DNA of 64,000 nucleotides from NCBI GenBank assembly GCA_900239685.1, contig OENT01000450.1, forward strand, positions 1-64,000, written 5' to 3'. A program made the translations under genes and the position numbers. This DNA is from Rotaria macrura. Lineage: Eukaryota; Rotifera; Eurotatoria; Philodinida; Philodinidae. Under the pieces are notes generated by a model. It did no database searches. It had not been told where the DNA came from and saw only the letters and a list, made by a program, of their open reading frames with translations. Below are positions 26,301-39,344 of the stretch, one piece after another. How positions within the stretch are numbered: position 1 is the first letter of the stretch; each line of letters begins with the position of its first letter.

Positions 26301-27091
26301 TTTCATTCTTTAGAATAGAGTTCATTCGAAAAGTACGGTAATAAATTAGAACTTATGTTTTTTTTTCAGCTGAAATTCCTGAAGAAACTGTTTTCTTAAC
26401 AAAACCACATCTATATGGTCATAATTCGTCATCGACTAATGTGAATTTCAAACCAAATTTTGATAAACATGAATCGACGATATATTTTGAACCAATTAGT
26501 GGTACACCGATCAAAGCACAAATGCGTATTCAATTGAGTACTAATGCTTGGATCGATAGACTTACACTCTCCGACGATGGATCTACACAGTATGGGGCAA
26601 ATTTTGAATTCACAGACGAATTCGTATGACATTTTTTCTTTTTTTTTTTGTAGACCAACGGGTACTCGTGCTGTACTCCGTTTTGTTCCAATGATGTGGA
26701 TTGATCAAGTAAACAAAAGATCTTTTAATTTCTATCGTTCAGTATTATATTATTCTGCCGTAGGTAATTGAACTTAACAATGATACAAGACATGCATTGT
26801 TAAGAGCTAGTCTGATTCTTTCACGAGGTGATTATTTTCATCAAAAACTTAAATTACTTTACATCAATGTTGCATTTCTATCGATTCTATGTATTGTTAT
26901 CGTAACGGAATTATTTCTCTATAATCGAAATGTAAGATTTAATTTTTTATCTTAGAATTTAAGATAAATGAATCTATGTATTTTGATTTTAGAATGCAAT
27001 AAATAAAAATAAATTGTATCAACCAAGTCCAGATCAAGAAAAAGAGTTATTGAGTCCAACAAAGCCAATAACATCAGCGGTGACAATTTAA
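23343..27091 (+). CDS. CD36/SCARB/LIMP-2 family scavenger receptor
   Basis: These receptors sit in the plasma or lysosomal membrane and bind lipids, lipoproteins or lysosomal cargo. Thirteen exons: 23343-23374, 23437-23590, 23654-23820, 24113-24257, 24319-24498, 24915-25006, 25059-25105, 25161-25236, 25301-25455, 26370-26589, 26654-26708, 26764-26931, 26993-27091; every junction keeps phase, giving 529 residues. Topology is the family's: a short cytosolic N-terminus, TM1 at about 28-49, a large ectodomain, TM2 at about 471-491 and a 35-residue tail. Ectodomain marks are IVPPVTTTRAYRLFDITNY, YNGTNGFNYTI, LTFPP, FQPDFCRP and FEPISGTPIKAQMRIQ, then VPMMWIDQ before TM2. Many N-x-S/T sequons fit heavy glycosylation. 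Only four cysteines (DFCRP, KCP, HCP, RCS) are clear in the ectodomain, fewer than CD36's usual six. The tail has EKELL, a weak di-leucine sorting signal. AATAAA lies near 27.23 kb. Introns 3, 5 and 9 are long (292, 416, 914 nt). Which family member it is cannot be told. Confidence 0.92.
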
Positions 27092-30000
27092 TACGAATAT
27101 ACAAAGAAAACTGAGAGAATTATCTTGTTTTTTTGTCATTGTATGTTATTTGATTGAATAGTTTGTCTGAAATTGTGTTTGTTATTAAACTCTTCCATAT
27201 TTGTTTCCCATGTTTTTTTCTTTCAATGTAAATAAATCCAGTTTGGTTTTGTTTGTTTGTTTTCGTAAATTGTTTTTTGTGCTGCAAATGAAGGACCAAC
27301 CTTCTTTGTTTATTGATTTCATCAGGTTGTCTCAATTATTCGTTTTGTTTTCTAAATAAATCTATAAGAGAATTTCGAAAGAAGAAAAAAAGAACTTCGT
27401 AAAAGTTTCGCAGGCACTAGAAATTCTTCGTTTGTTGAATCAATATAAAATAAATAGGAAAAATTAATTTTTTACAATAGAGTAGCAGTTCGAAACAACG
27501 AGAAACTGTATGCGAATATTGAAATTCATCGAAAAATTTGAAGTCTTGACGTGAAATGTTTATTTTTTCAGTTTACTTGTTATGTGTAATATTTGACAGA
27601 ATTGTGTATAATTGATACTGATGTTCGTTCAAGGTAGATTTGAACCATGTCTCAGAAAACTACTGTTTATTTGATTCTCAGATTGAAAAAAAAAACATCT
27701 TAGACAAAGTGAAACTTACTCCATTGAAAGTATATCTCTCTCTACTGCAATTGCAATACTTGAAGTTGTTTTCAATAATTAACTAATCAATCATGTACGA
27801 AAAAGATCAATTACTGATATCAATATTATTAGTTGTACGCAATGAATCAACATGTTCGTCACATATCGTTGCTTAAATATAGTTTACGCGTATGTCTTGA
27901 ATAGTTGTACGAATGATGTAAAATTCATTTGGACTTGATCGTGAATTCGTAAAGAGAAAATACCAGAACTTTTGTTGGTCTCTAACGATCAGTTGCCACT
28001 TTTAATTTTCTTGTCGTCGGAATAGTTGTTTTTTTACACGATTCATATTTCGACGTAAATCAATATTTAATTTATTTTTCTTGTACATACTAATGTTTCA
28101 TGATCCTATGGAAAATGTGAGCGTATGATGATCTTGCATTTGGAACATAATCTACTTCAGTTTCTAATGTTATGACTAGTGTTCGCATCAGGATTTGACA
28201 AGGAAAAGAACAAGTTCAATAAGTGAACAACAGCAACAAATAGCAGCCTGTGAGTTTCAACAATCCATTGTACTAATTTAATTAAGCAATCAAATGTTTA
28301 CCTTACAATATTTGGGGAATGAAATAGCGTATCGATTTTATTAAATTTTGAAGAATATTGAGAGTGTCTAGTAATGCAAATGAAGAATGTTTCCGAATAG
28401 AGCACGCTTGTTGTTTTTTGAATATCAATGTCTTTCTTTCCATCACTGGGAATAGCTAGTCGTTATATATTTCGCCGTCACTCGATTGCTGAATTTGTAC
28501 TAAAGTTCAGTTTACTTGTTGCACGGATATTATTCATTTTAAGAATGGAAGACGAGTATAACGAAAAGTAAAGTTCAAATATATTCTGCGTAAGATAGAT
28601 ACTTATCAATTAACAACATTCAAGTACTTTGATTAGAACATCGATCGTTAGTATGCTCGTTGTTGATATAAGTGGAAGTTTAGTGAGAAATGATACCCGA
28701 AGAAAATTATTAGTATTCAATCTATCGTGCTTATAAATGATAATAATTTTCTGTGATATTTGCTCTTTTTCATAGTATGATCTACATGTAAAATAAGAGA
28801 AGAGAAATTTTTTTACAGGTTCTGTAATGGGACAAAGTGAATGTAAGAAGTGTGTTAGATATAGTTTTCAACTCTGCCCCTATTTTCACGTAAACAAAAT
28901 ATTCAGTTCAAAAGTAAATTTAATTTTCATTGAACAACATTCGCTTAGTTCTAAGAAAATAGTTATATTTGAATGTAGATCGTATTCACTAAGATATTTA
29001 TCACATGTCGAACGTAGTGAAATGAGCTCAATCAATGGTTTGTTTTCAAAAGATGTCTTGTGAATTTTATCTATTCAATGAAAACCAAATCGATGTGAGA
29101 AATTTTCAATTGCTTGATCAAGAAAACGTAGCACAAAAAGAAAGAAAAGAAATTTCGATGAATCAATTTTACGAAAGAATTAAAGTCATTGCATTTCCTA
29201 ATATGAAACTAAGGATTTCAACGTTGTAAAATATGTCTCATAGTCGACGTGTCAAAATATTAATGGAAATGTATTCTATAATCAAATATAATTCGATATG
29301 GATTGAAATCTTTCAAGAATCCAGCGAACATTTGATCGTTTAGAAATAATTATAATAGTTTGTGAAATTTATTTTTATTTATTATTTCAAATCGAGTATA
29401 ATATTCATATAAAATAAATGAATAAGAAACTTTGATGATCGTTGTATATTGATTCTCATAATAGGGTCAAACACCTGGCAACTGAAAATAGAATTGAATG
29501 CGTTCAGTTTACAGGTAATGAGCCTATGTTTGAAAATCTTTTCTACCATTTAGATATTCGTATTTGTAGTATGTTCGTCTAATTTTGGTTCATATCGTGC
29601 AGATACACAAGTGTTTGCTTCGTTTTTCTTTTTATGAATTCATCATAAATAATCATCAGCAAACAAATGTGAACCTGTTCGATAACTTAACCATTCGAAT
29701 GAAAATTTCTTTTGAAAATATGACTATTCTCGTTAATGTTCTACTTCTATATATAGTTGAAATAATTCGCATAGCTTTCGATTTTTTCACCAATAGGAAA
29801 ATAAAAACAAATTAAGTTCATTCTTCAGAAAGAGAAAAATAGTCGAACGAAGATGTTCCTAGTGTTTGACACTTTGTTTATTATTTCAATATGATACTTA
29901 TCTGTTAATGAACCATAGCTATCTACATGTATATAGTTGATTGTTGTGCGTGATTAATCAAATGAAATTTTAAGAAAATGAAGAACGAATGAGACAAATA

Positions 30001-30300
30001 TATCAGACAACTATTATTCTCTTGATGATCACATAGTTCACATTTGCATATATATATGTATAAAAGGTACCAACTGTCTCGAAAAATACAAGGACGTTTT
30101 CCTTTTTTTTCTTCTCTTTCATCTGAGCTAAAGAATATTAATATTATGTGTTTACTTTATGCATATCTATTATATTTGTTGAGAAAAAAAAAAGAGACCT
30201 TTCATGACTTTTCGTTCTGTAGTTTCTCTTGGAAACAGCTCGATGAAAAGTTTCAAGGCAAACCAAAGTAACACTTGTTCATGGAATTTTCTTGTCGAAA

Positions 30301-30314
30301 GAGAGAGAGAGAGA
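30301..30314. repeat. (GA)n microsatellite
   Basis: Seven GA dinucleotides in a gene-poor stretch. Confidence 0.75.
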
Positions 30315-31116
30315 TTAGAGTCAGACAAATTACAATCTTTCCCTATATGTTTATGTACAAAGACGAAAAGAAAAACATGCCACATGCAACTTCATTCTAC
30401 ATTGATAATTTCAAAATTTCATTTGTATTCTCTATTGCGCATCATTTCCTTTTGTATATTTCACATGTTAATGATGAAACTGTCGAATTAGTCATTGATT
30501 GATGATTGTGAGACAAAATTGTATATGAGAAAAAGTTTCATACGAAAGAGAAACAGATCATTGTAGAAGTGATCCATAATGTTAAGGATGATACGAAAAT
30601 AGTTCTATTATTAAAATATATAAGTTTAACATCTCTCGTCTGTAATCAATTAAAGTTTCAAGTCACTGGTGGCTCGGTTTTGCATTCAATTGATTGGAAT
30701 CTGTGTACAGTGGAGAAAAAATGATCAATCGCATCTGCTACTGTCTGCAAGTCACTATCATAGTGTTGAGTACAGTAGAGAATGTCTAATAAATTTGATC
30801 GCACGAAGTTTTAGAATGATATGCGGGTATTGATGAATTCAAGTATGCATTAATATACCAAGGAAATGTATGAATATATGATCATAGATCTTCCTACTGT
30901 TTCTGTTGAGTCACAATTGTCATAATTATGCAGTCTTCAAGAATCTATTAAAACCGTAAAAAGAGCGCAACTCAAAACTTTTCATTGATGTAGGATGTGG
31001 CGGCTTGGGAACACATTTCTTAGTAATGCCGGTCTTCTAACTAATGAAGGAAGGTTAGTAACTGTTCAATCATTTACTTATTGAACTTATCCACACCATA
31101 TGGTACCAGGAGAGAA

Positions 31117-31412
31117 CTTATTGTTACTGAAATACTCCATTTGTAAGATCCAGGAAACTTTACATCGAAACAACACTCAACGAGAGTAGTATTTTGGGAA
31201 AGTTTCAGATCTTTTGGTTTGTTCGTTTGATTAAATCTGCTGCACTATTACAAAGATGATAAATACACATTTCTACAATAGCTGTTTTCCTTGAGACCTA
31301 TTTCTATGTACAGTTTCAAATCGAAAATCAACGTTTTCCGATTTTTCTTAGTTGGGCCACAACACTCTTGAAAGACTGGATCTTACAAATGAATGCTTTT
31401 CGTAACAATAAG
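31117..31412. repeat. 37-bp inverted repeat, 222-bp spacer
   Basis: The left arm 31117-31153 and the right arm 31376-31412 are reverse complements except for about seven positions in the middle. CTTATTGTTAC (11 bases) and CATTTGTAAGATCCAG (16 bases) are exact. A related phrase GTTTCAAAT-x-x-AAAATC-x-A occurs at about 31.32 and 31.52 kb in direct orientation. This could be a decayed foldback element; no target duplication was found. Confidence 0.45.
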
Positions 31413-34312
31413 CTAGTTGCCCTAAAATAGAGTATTCATAACTCTTCTAGTACTACATAATGTCAATAGTTTCAATGCGAAACCAATAGGACATTTCGTG
31501 ATCTTCTCTCGTAAGTTTCAAATTAAAAATCGATATTCCTTCTATGACAATATCTGTTTAAAGAAAAACTACTAGAGAATTATTAACTATTCTACTATTG
31601 TTCGATTGATAGAAATAGTACGGATGTTCAGTTCAAATTAAAGGAAACGTGGCTAGTTCTAGAATGTTCTTTCCCTAGGAACTAGATGTAAATGTGTGAC
31701 TTTGACGGTTTAAAAAATAAGGGAACCAAGATTACATTGAGTCTTTAATAGCAGTTTTTTGGAGGAACGTTGAATTTTTCTCCTAGGTTTCTGACGAAAA
31801 TCTTTTTTTCAGTGACTAGGAGCAAATGTTTTAGAAAACTCTCATGTTGATGATTCAATGCAGTTGTGTTTCTTCTTTTGAACGAGAAATGTAGCATATC
31901 TCTATCAAGCATTTTCCCAATGACATTCACACTTCTTCAAGTTTTAAAATGAATTTTAGTACGATGATTGTTTTTATGTTATTGTTACTATTCAGCTTGT
32001 TGAAATAGCATAGAATTAACAATTGTAAATCGGATCTAGTTCTTTATGGCTTGAAAATGATTGCAAAAGAGACACAACAAATCTTTATAGCAACACTAAT
32101 CATAAATTACTCGATTAAAAAAAATTTTGGTTAATTTGTTCGTTCTTTCATTCTACATATTGTAGAAGAGTCTCACGTATTGATAAATTTCAATAAACAA
32201 ATATCCAACAAAATTCTTGCAGAATACTTCATTTCAAACATCTAATGAGTAATGATGTATATATACAATTCATTCGTTGTCGAATATTTCAAACTATGTA
32301 CAATCAAAAGAAAAAGATAAACTCTAGGTTATATTTCTATCATCAATATTCGTAGTATCAATATAAACATGTCGTCGTAGTACATTTAGTAAAATAAAAC
32401 TTATGAAAATGTCATACTTGCATTCATAAAATTCTTCTATACATTTATCAATTCCTGTGTCGATTGAGTCAAAGAATGATTTATTTGATTAATAACATCC
32501 ATTCGATGTTCAGATAAACAATCATAATTTACAAAACTTTTACACAGTTGGTACTTATAAACAATTAGATATGAAATAATACAAATTCATTGTAACTGTA
32601 AAAGAACACGAAAATTTGAATGAATTTTTCGATAACTATTTTACAAGTATTAAAAAATATCCAGTAAAAATACTCATATGGTCTCATAGTGTTTTCGTTC
32701 GAATAATAATTGTTTCATATCAAAGATAGTATATTATTGATATTGATTGATCGTATACTAAAAGATCTGTTACCATAGAATACGAAGATATTTCTTTTTA
32801 TGATGATTCATAAGATGACTTCTTCATCAACGACGAGAATACGTATATTAACAATATCAATAGAATTATTTTACACGAGTATCTCTATACGAGTTCCATG
32901 CAATCTAATTCTTTAACGAAATTTGTTTTCATGTGAGTAACGTGTTGCACAATGTTTTTATATATTCTAAGCTTTTCGTAAGTTCGTACCAGTGGTAATA
33001 AAATACGTCGTCAAATAAAGAAATTGAATGGTTTTTTTTTCTGTTCTGGTCGTGCCATTTTTTATAACGAGTTTGATAAAAATTTAAACAATTCTTCAAA
33101 TGCATCTATAAATAGCAGAGTTCAGCCGTAAAACGGAGGATTATATATACATGGCCTTGATAAACTATGATTTACTCCTAGGATCTTCAAATCGTACACT
33201 CATAAAAAGAATTGACAATAGAATAAGTTCGTAATTTGGTATTTCTTTTTATCATTTGATCTGTTGAAATACAATAATTCCAAATAGAAAGGATTTCATG
33301 ATTTTAGGTTGAAAAGAACATGAGACTATCAAATAACAGAAAATAAATATGAATATAATGACTGCAACGTTCGGCAATGACTTTAGAAGGTAACAGGTGT
33401 TTTATCGATTCAAAGCCTGTTCAGACTGATGTTAGAAGCATATATGCAAATTGCTTTTTCTGATTATTTCTATTCAATCGAACATCGCATTTTGTCTCCT
33501 CACAAAATCGAATAAGTATAATACCGATTCATTAGGATATTCGCATAGTACATTTTCTTCTATTGCAATCATGAATCGAATGTTTTGTATATTATATTGA
33601 ATAAGTGAGTATTTTTTAACTGTAAGGCTGTTATATACAGTGGCTGTCACAATTTTCACCCAGATAAAAGACATTCATGTCCTCGAATTCGAACAAACTA
33701 TATCTACTTGTCAAACAGCCTTACATGCTTTTTATTTCAATATTGCTGCATTGTAAATTTTTAACTGTTTTCGTACATACAAATCCCAAGTATTTGACAA
33801 TGTCTCATTGCTAAGGTAAAGAAAAACCTTGGCATTGTAATTCAATAAAAATGAATCTTGTTTGAGTAACAAACAGAGAGAATGCAAGCTTGCAAAAATT
33901 TCTACACAATTTACATATCTTTATAATTGTGCTATTAGATCGAGCGATTCATTCTTTCAAATTCCATACATGATACAACTCGTTGAATGAAAAAAAAATT
34001 CAAATAGTATAGATTTCATCATGACATTCACACCTATTTCTGATTAATATCGATTAAAACATTTCATCTTTTTTTTTTCGTTGTTTTTCCTTGCACATTT
34101 TCGTCGCCATCGCTATTCACAAAATGCATTGATGCATCGATATTCGCTTATTTTCCTCTATTCTATGCACTCGAAATCCATAGAATACCAATGAGCATTG
34201 TTTTTATTGTTATTAACTATTCCACAATATCTTCTGTGTTTCATAGATATACAGCTTCAGATCAAATCCATTTTTAACAGATAAACAAATTAAATAAGGT
34301 AACACAGAAAAC

Positions 34313-37300
34313 ATGAGTTCACCTCCGATTTCAGCAAGTGGCGGTGGTTCTCGTCGAGCACGTTATTCCCGTTCACCATCAAGTGGTGGTGTGCCACCTT
34401 CGAAACGCTCAAAACCATCAAGTTCAATCGATGCTGGTAATAGTTCTGAACATCATCGACTTTATACATCGATTTGTGTCAAAAATATTAATCCGAAAAT
34501 TCCCGATCTAGGTAAGCAATTCATATTATAGAAGGAGTTTTACAAGTTTCGTTTCTTTCATCTATTTTTAGAAGTGCGCGAACTGTGTAATAAAAAATTT
34601 TCCAAATATGGTACAAACTCAGTTAAGATTTACTATAAAAATCAAGAGCGTGTTGCGTTTGTCAATTTCACTAATTGTGAAGATGCACGAAAAGCACGTC
34701 ATGCCAAAACAGGTCTTGTTTGGGAAAATATTCAAGTTGTTCTAGAACCGTATGTTTTTCTTTCGAACAAAAGCAAAACTATTTATTGTGTTACATTGAA
34801 CTATTCTATTCAAAAACTTTAGTGTTTACTATCGTCGTACAGTTCCCGCCGAACAGCCACTTAATCCTGGTAGTCCACGTGAACGTTCTCCACCATCGCC
34901 CAAACGTCGTCCACGTCGTCCATCACCAAGTCCGCCGCCTGTTACTTCTCGTAGTCGACATCATCAGGCATCACCACCGCCACGCTCACGTCGACATTAT
35001 TCACCATATATTCCGCTTCCACCTGATCTAGCCGATTATACGACAACGAAAACTGCCCGGCAACAACGACAAGGTTCATCTCCATCACCAGCTCGTGAAC
35101 ATCATCGACGTCGTACAACTCGTAGTCGATCTGCGTCAACATCACCGGTAGCATATAAAAATCGTGGAAAATATGAAGATTTCGCATCAAATCGTACTGA
35201 ATCCAACGTTCAACATGAGCCAACACGTACATTATTCGTTGGTAATCTTGAACGTGATATAAGAGAATCGAAATTAAAAGAAGTTTTTGGCCGATATGGA
35301 ACAATCGATGAAAGTAAGATGATTAAATAGAGAAAAAACCTTTTCAATTCAATATTCTTAACATAAAGTTACGCAGAGATTTATTAAGAACGTTTTTGAT
35401 TAATAATCGACAATCTTATGCCAGTAAAGTCGATGTCAGAGTACAGAAATTTTGTTCAGGACATGATTGATGATAGTACATTTATATCTCTGATGACAGC
35501 AAAAAAAAAAGCACTTCTTAGAATGTCTACATTAGCCATGGCCGTCTCAATAGTGATATTTTCAAGGTTTGTTTTCGAGACTAATTATAAAATGAAACAT
35601 ACTACTACTATGTTTCTGACAGTCATTAGAAATGCTCATCCAATATGTGTCAACTTTTCATTATGTTTTAAATACGAACGATATATCGTTTTCTTTTCTC
35701 ATTTAGTTGATCTCAAAGTTCCTCAATCTTCGTCGAAACGTGCTTATGCATTTATACAGTATGAAAATATGGATATGGCTTATGAAGCAAGACGAGCGAT
35801 GGATGGGCATTTTATTGGAAAAGCGGATTGCAAGATTGGATATGGTACGTAACATGAAAAACAAAATGTTCGTTGTTCTTTTCTTCTCATCGAATATCTT
35901 CTTGAGGTTTGCTTGCTTATTGTGGCTGTGTATGCGTGTGAGTGTGTGTATGTGCTGAACATTTATGCTTGATTATGCATTGTTTTTGTCTTCTAAATCT
36001 CATATCTGTTTTGACCTTAATTGATCTTCTTATTTTAGAAATTCCGATGTAAAATTTACATTAATTGTGTTATATACACATACTATTTTATTTGGCGCAT
36101 TATAGCCATGATGCATTTGCGTTTGAGAGTTCCTTACATATATATCTATATATATTAAATAACAGAAGAGAACAGAATTGATTTAGGAAAATCATACAAG
36201 AATATATAGAATGTATATATATATATAAATATATATGTATGCATAAATTTAATTTGATTATAAATGATGATTTAATTTTAACGTGATATATTTGACAAAA
36301 ACAAAATGTAATAGAGATGCAATTGTTGGTCCAAAATGTTTTTATTATTTTATTTGATAATGGTGATATATAATCATATAATGTCATTCATTGATTTAAT
36401 ATGTATGCATATAATAAATCCAAGCTGGATATATCCCTCTTTTCTTCCTTCACATGTTGTTCCTTTTTAAATTCTTGCGCTAATCTTTCTTCCTATATCT
36501 TGGTCGATCATGCTTTTGATAATATAAGAAGGCTAATGATAAACAATGAATTAATGTGGAAAAATAATTTTGGCTTACTATGCGTTCTTAACATATAAAT
36601 GTAAATACGTATATATGCATAGATGATAGAAAAAATGTTTTCTCCTTTTGCATTTAACAACATGTACATTAAAATGATACATACATACATATCTATTCAT
36701 TGATTACAATGATATAGAGAGTTTGCAAAATAATCTTTTTTTGTTTCTCTTTATTTTACATATGCATACTTATATAAACTGGTCAATGTTAATTATGAAT
36801 TTATATATCCATATGTATTATTATGTATATATTTCAGGCAAAATCGTACCAACCAATTGTCTATGGGTAGGCAATATACCAATAGACATGAAACGACGTG
36901 ATCTTGAACAAGCATTTTCACGTTATGGAAAAGTAAAATCATTTGATTTTTCAACTGGTGATCCAATAGCTATTGTTTCCTACAATGAAATTGAAGATGC
37001 TATTAAAGCACGTGCTAAAATGGCCGGTGTTTTAGAAATAGTAGAAGGACGTAAAGTACGAAGTGAATCAACTCAATCGGATTCATCAAGACGAGGTAAC
37101 AAATACATGAATATTTTATAAAGAATGAAAATTCTAATATTTGTTTTCTTTGTTAGCCGGTCTTCGTATCGATTATCTTGATCGACCAACAGCTCGACGT
37201 TTTGTCATTGTTCGACCTCAAGATAATACATCAAAACGTCGTACATCTCGATCATCATCAGCATCATCGGCATCATCGACACGTACACGATCATCGAAAG

Positions 37301-39344
37301 ATCGTGTACGTTCTGTATCTCAAGAAGATCAACGAGAAAATGGTACAAGTAAAAATTTCAAACGACAATCGCATTCACGTTCACCATCAATACCATCACG
37401 AAATAAGCGACATAGTCCAACTCCACCACCTGTGGAATATCATTTCTATGGTCCCTTTGGTTCATATTTATCGTCCGATGATACGACAAATATAAATAAT
37501 ATCAACGATTTAATGGTCTTATGTGAGAAATTCAATTCATCAAAAACCAATATTAATTTAACAACTGGTTATGCTACTCAATTTATTCTCAAGTCACATG
37601 CATACGATGCACGTATGCATTTTCTTGCTGGTAATCCTAAACTTGCTAGTGCTATTCTTGGTAAGAGGAAAAAGGAGAAGAAACAAATTCAATTATATTT
37701 AATAAGAAAATGTATTGCTTTCCTTTTTTTTTTGTTTTTGCTTCCAGGCCAACGCGATGATCGTAAAGATAAGAAAACAGAATTAAAAGTAACGCAACGT
37801 CTTCGTCTTGACCAACATAAGCTCGATGATCTGGAAAAACGACTTCGCACAAGTGTTACAAATGCATTATCCAATACAAATGCCAATGGTCAATCGACAC
37901 CAAGCAATGATCGTAAAGATAAAAATCCTGCTAACCAAACAAAATTTGCTATTATGATAACGTCGCCAAAATCACGTAATTCAAATGATAATCCAGCACA
38001 ACGGAAATCAAATGGACGAGTCAATTCACCTAATCATCCGTCGTCGTCTGATGAAAACGATGATCGATCACAATCGAAGAAAAATATCGATGATGATGAC
38101 GATGAATCGTCACTTTCACGTTTAATATCTTATCTTGCAGTGTACGTATACTTGAGTATTAGAACGTGTTTATTTTTCGTAGATATTTCAACGTTGTATG
38201 CATAGATTTTTTTCGACTAATATATCGTTAAGTCTGTCTTAAATCTGATTTGAGTGGGCCGTACCTTACAACTAAACATTAGATTAGACTGATCGAATAA
38301 ATATTTATCTCCTTTAATCATTTTTCTCAATCGAAAATTTACACATTAAGAAAAGTTAATGCAATTTGTACACAACTATTGCTGAACAATGTTCCCGATG
38401 TAATTTTTTTTCAAGAAATTACTAAAACACATGAATATCTGTTAGACCGATCTAGTGATGTCATTCAAGACGTATGCTATCGAATACAAGCACATTTTCT
38501 ATACTCAATAATGTCATAATCTGTCTTTATCGGGAACGATCAACGAGAGAGATTATAATAGACATTATGGCAGAGTATTTTGACAAGATTTATTTGAAAG
38601 AGAGCAGCCTACTAATCAAAATACTCGAAAATTGTTATTTTCTCTACTCGTATGATATCAAGACTAACTGGTGCTATCATCTATGATGAATGTTGCATGT
38701 AAAATTCATTTGAATTCCTATCTTTACGTAAGAGAACGATGCCTTCAATAGTATATACAAACTTTTTAAGGTTGTAGGTTTTACCTTATTCGTCGGAGTG
38801 CGGCAGGTAATCATCTTAAAGTTTGATGCTCTTAATTACTTGCATTATTCTTTTTCTAATAAATTTATTCGGCATCCATTAAGATGCTGTGAAACATATC
38901 ATGAGCCAATGAAGGGCTAAGTACCATCCACGCTGCATCTAACTTTAGTTTATTTTCATAGAAACGATGAATTCTTTTTTCTTATCGTTAATTGTTGATC
39001 TCTATTAGTGATATCAGATTCTAATTTTTGTCAGTCGTTCATTTTAGTGCTCTTTCATTGAGAAGTGAAAGTCATATTTGATGATTATTATTTTTTTTAG
39101 GAAAGAAGCAGCTGGTGTTATATCGATGCCGTTTCATCTAAATCCAAGCAATGATTATGACAATAAGAATGATCAAGAAACAGCTGTATTACACATATTT
39201 CCTCCATGTCAATTTAGTAAAAAAGTTTTACGAGTCATTTGTCCATCGATTAGTTTTTCAAATGGTCCACGCACGCCACCATCGCGTCCAACAGCATTGA
39301 TTAATGATGAGCATCTAATGGTTGTTATCGTACAAAATGATTAA
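34313..39344 (+). CDS. RBM15: RBM15/Spenito-type protein, three RRMs plus SPOC
   Basis: RBM15 (Drosophila Spenito) is a nuclear RNA-binding adaptor that, in known animals, brings the m6A methyltransferase complex to RNA. Eight exons: 34313-34511, 34572-34749, 34823-35313, 35707-35844, 36838-37095, 37157-37660, 37748-38141, 39101-39344; all phases agree, 801 residues. RRM1 spans about 50-126 (ICVKNI; RVAFVNF), RRM2 about 260-336 (TLFVGNL; KRAYAFIQY) and RRM3 about 342-412 (CLWVGNI), opened by the family phrase GKIVPTNCLWVGN. Residues 1-48 and 130-258 are Arg/Ser/Pro-rich, as is 445-512. The C-terminal SPOC domain begins near 510 (FILKSHAYDARMHFLAGN), then resumes at LISYLAVKEAAGVISMP and FPPCQFS and ends HLMVVIVQND. 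Between those halves lies about 115 residues of charged low-complexity sequence. Introns 3, 4 and 7 are 393, 993 and 959 nt; the rest are 60-87 nt. AATAAA is at 39379, 35 bp past the stop. RBM15 versus the related SPEN is decided by the short length and the RRM2-RRM3 linker. Confidence 0.93.

Larger units (their letters stand above)
27092..34312. other. long gene-poor stretch
   Basis: The first 150-270 bp is likely 3' UTR of the receptor gene, with AATAAA near 27.23 and again near 27.35 kb. Beyond that no gene is supported. Overlapping frames at 30.2-30.5 kb in three frames reflect local base composition around a GA repeat. A 37-bp inverted repeat at 31.1-31.4 kb is listed separately. The last few hundred bases would be the promoter and 5' UTR of the RBM15-type gene. 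Confidence 0.5.

Noticed and set aside
27600..27660. GGTTCAAATCT on the minus strand, like a tRNA B box
   Set aside because: The flanking bases do not form a T stem or acceptor stem and no A box lies at the right distance.
30044..30502. Cluster of overlapping frames on both strands
   Set aside because: Up to four frames are open together around a GA repeat, which reflects local composition rather than coding.
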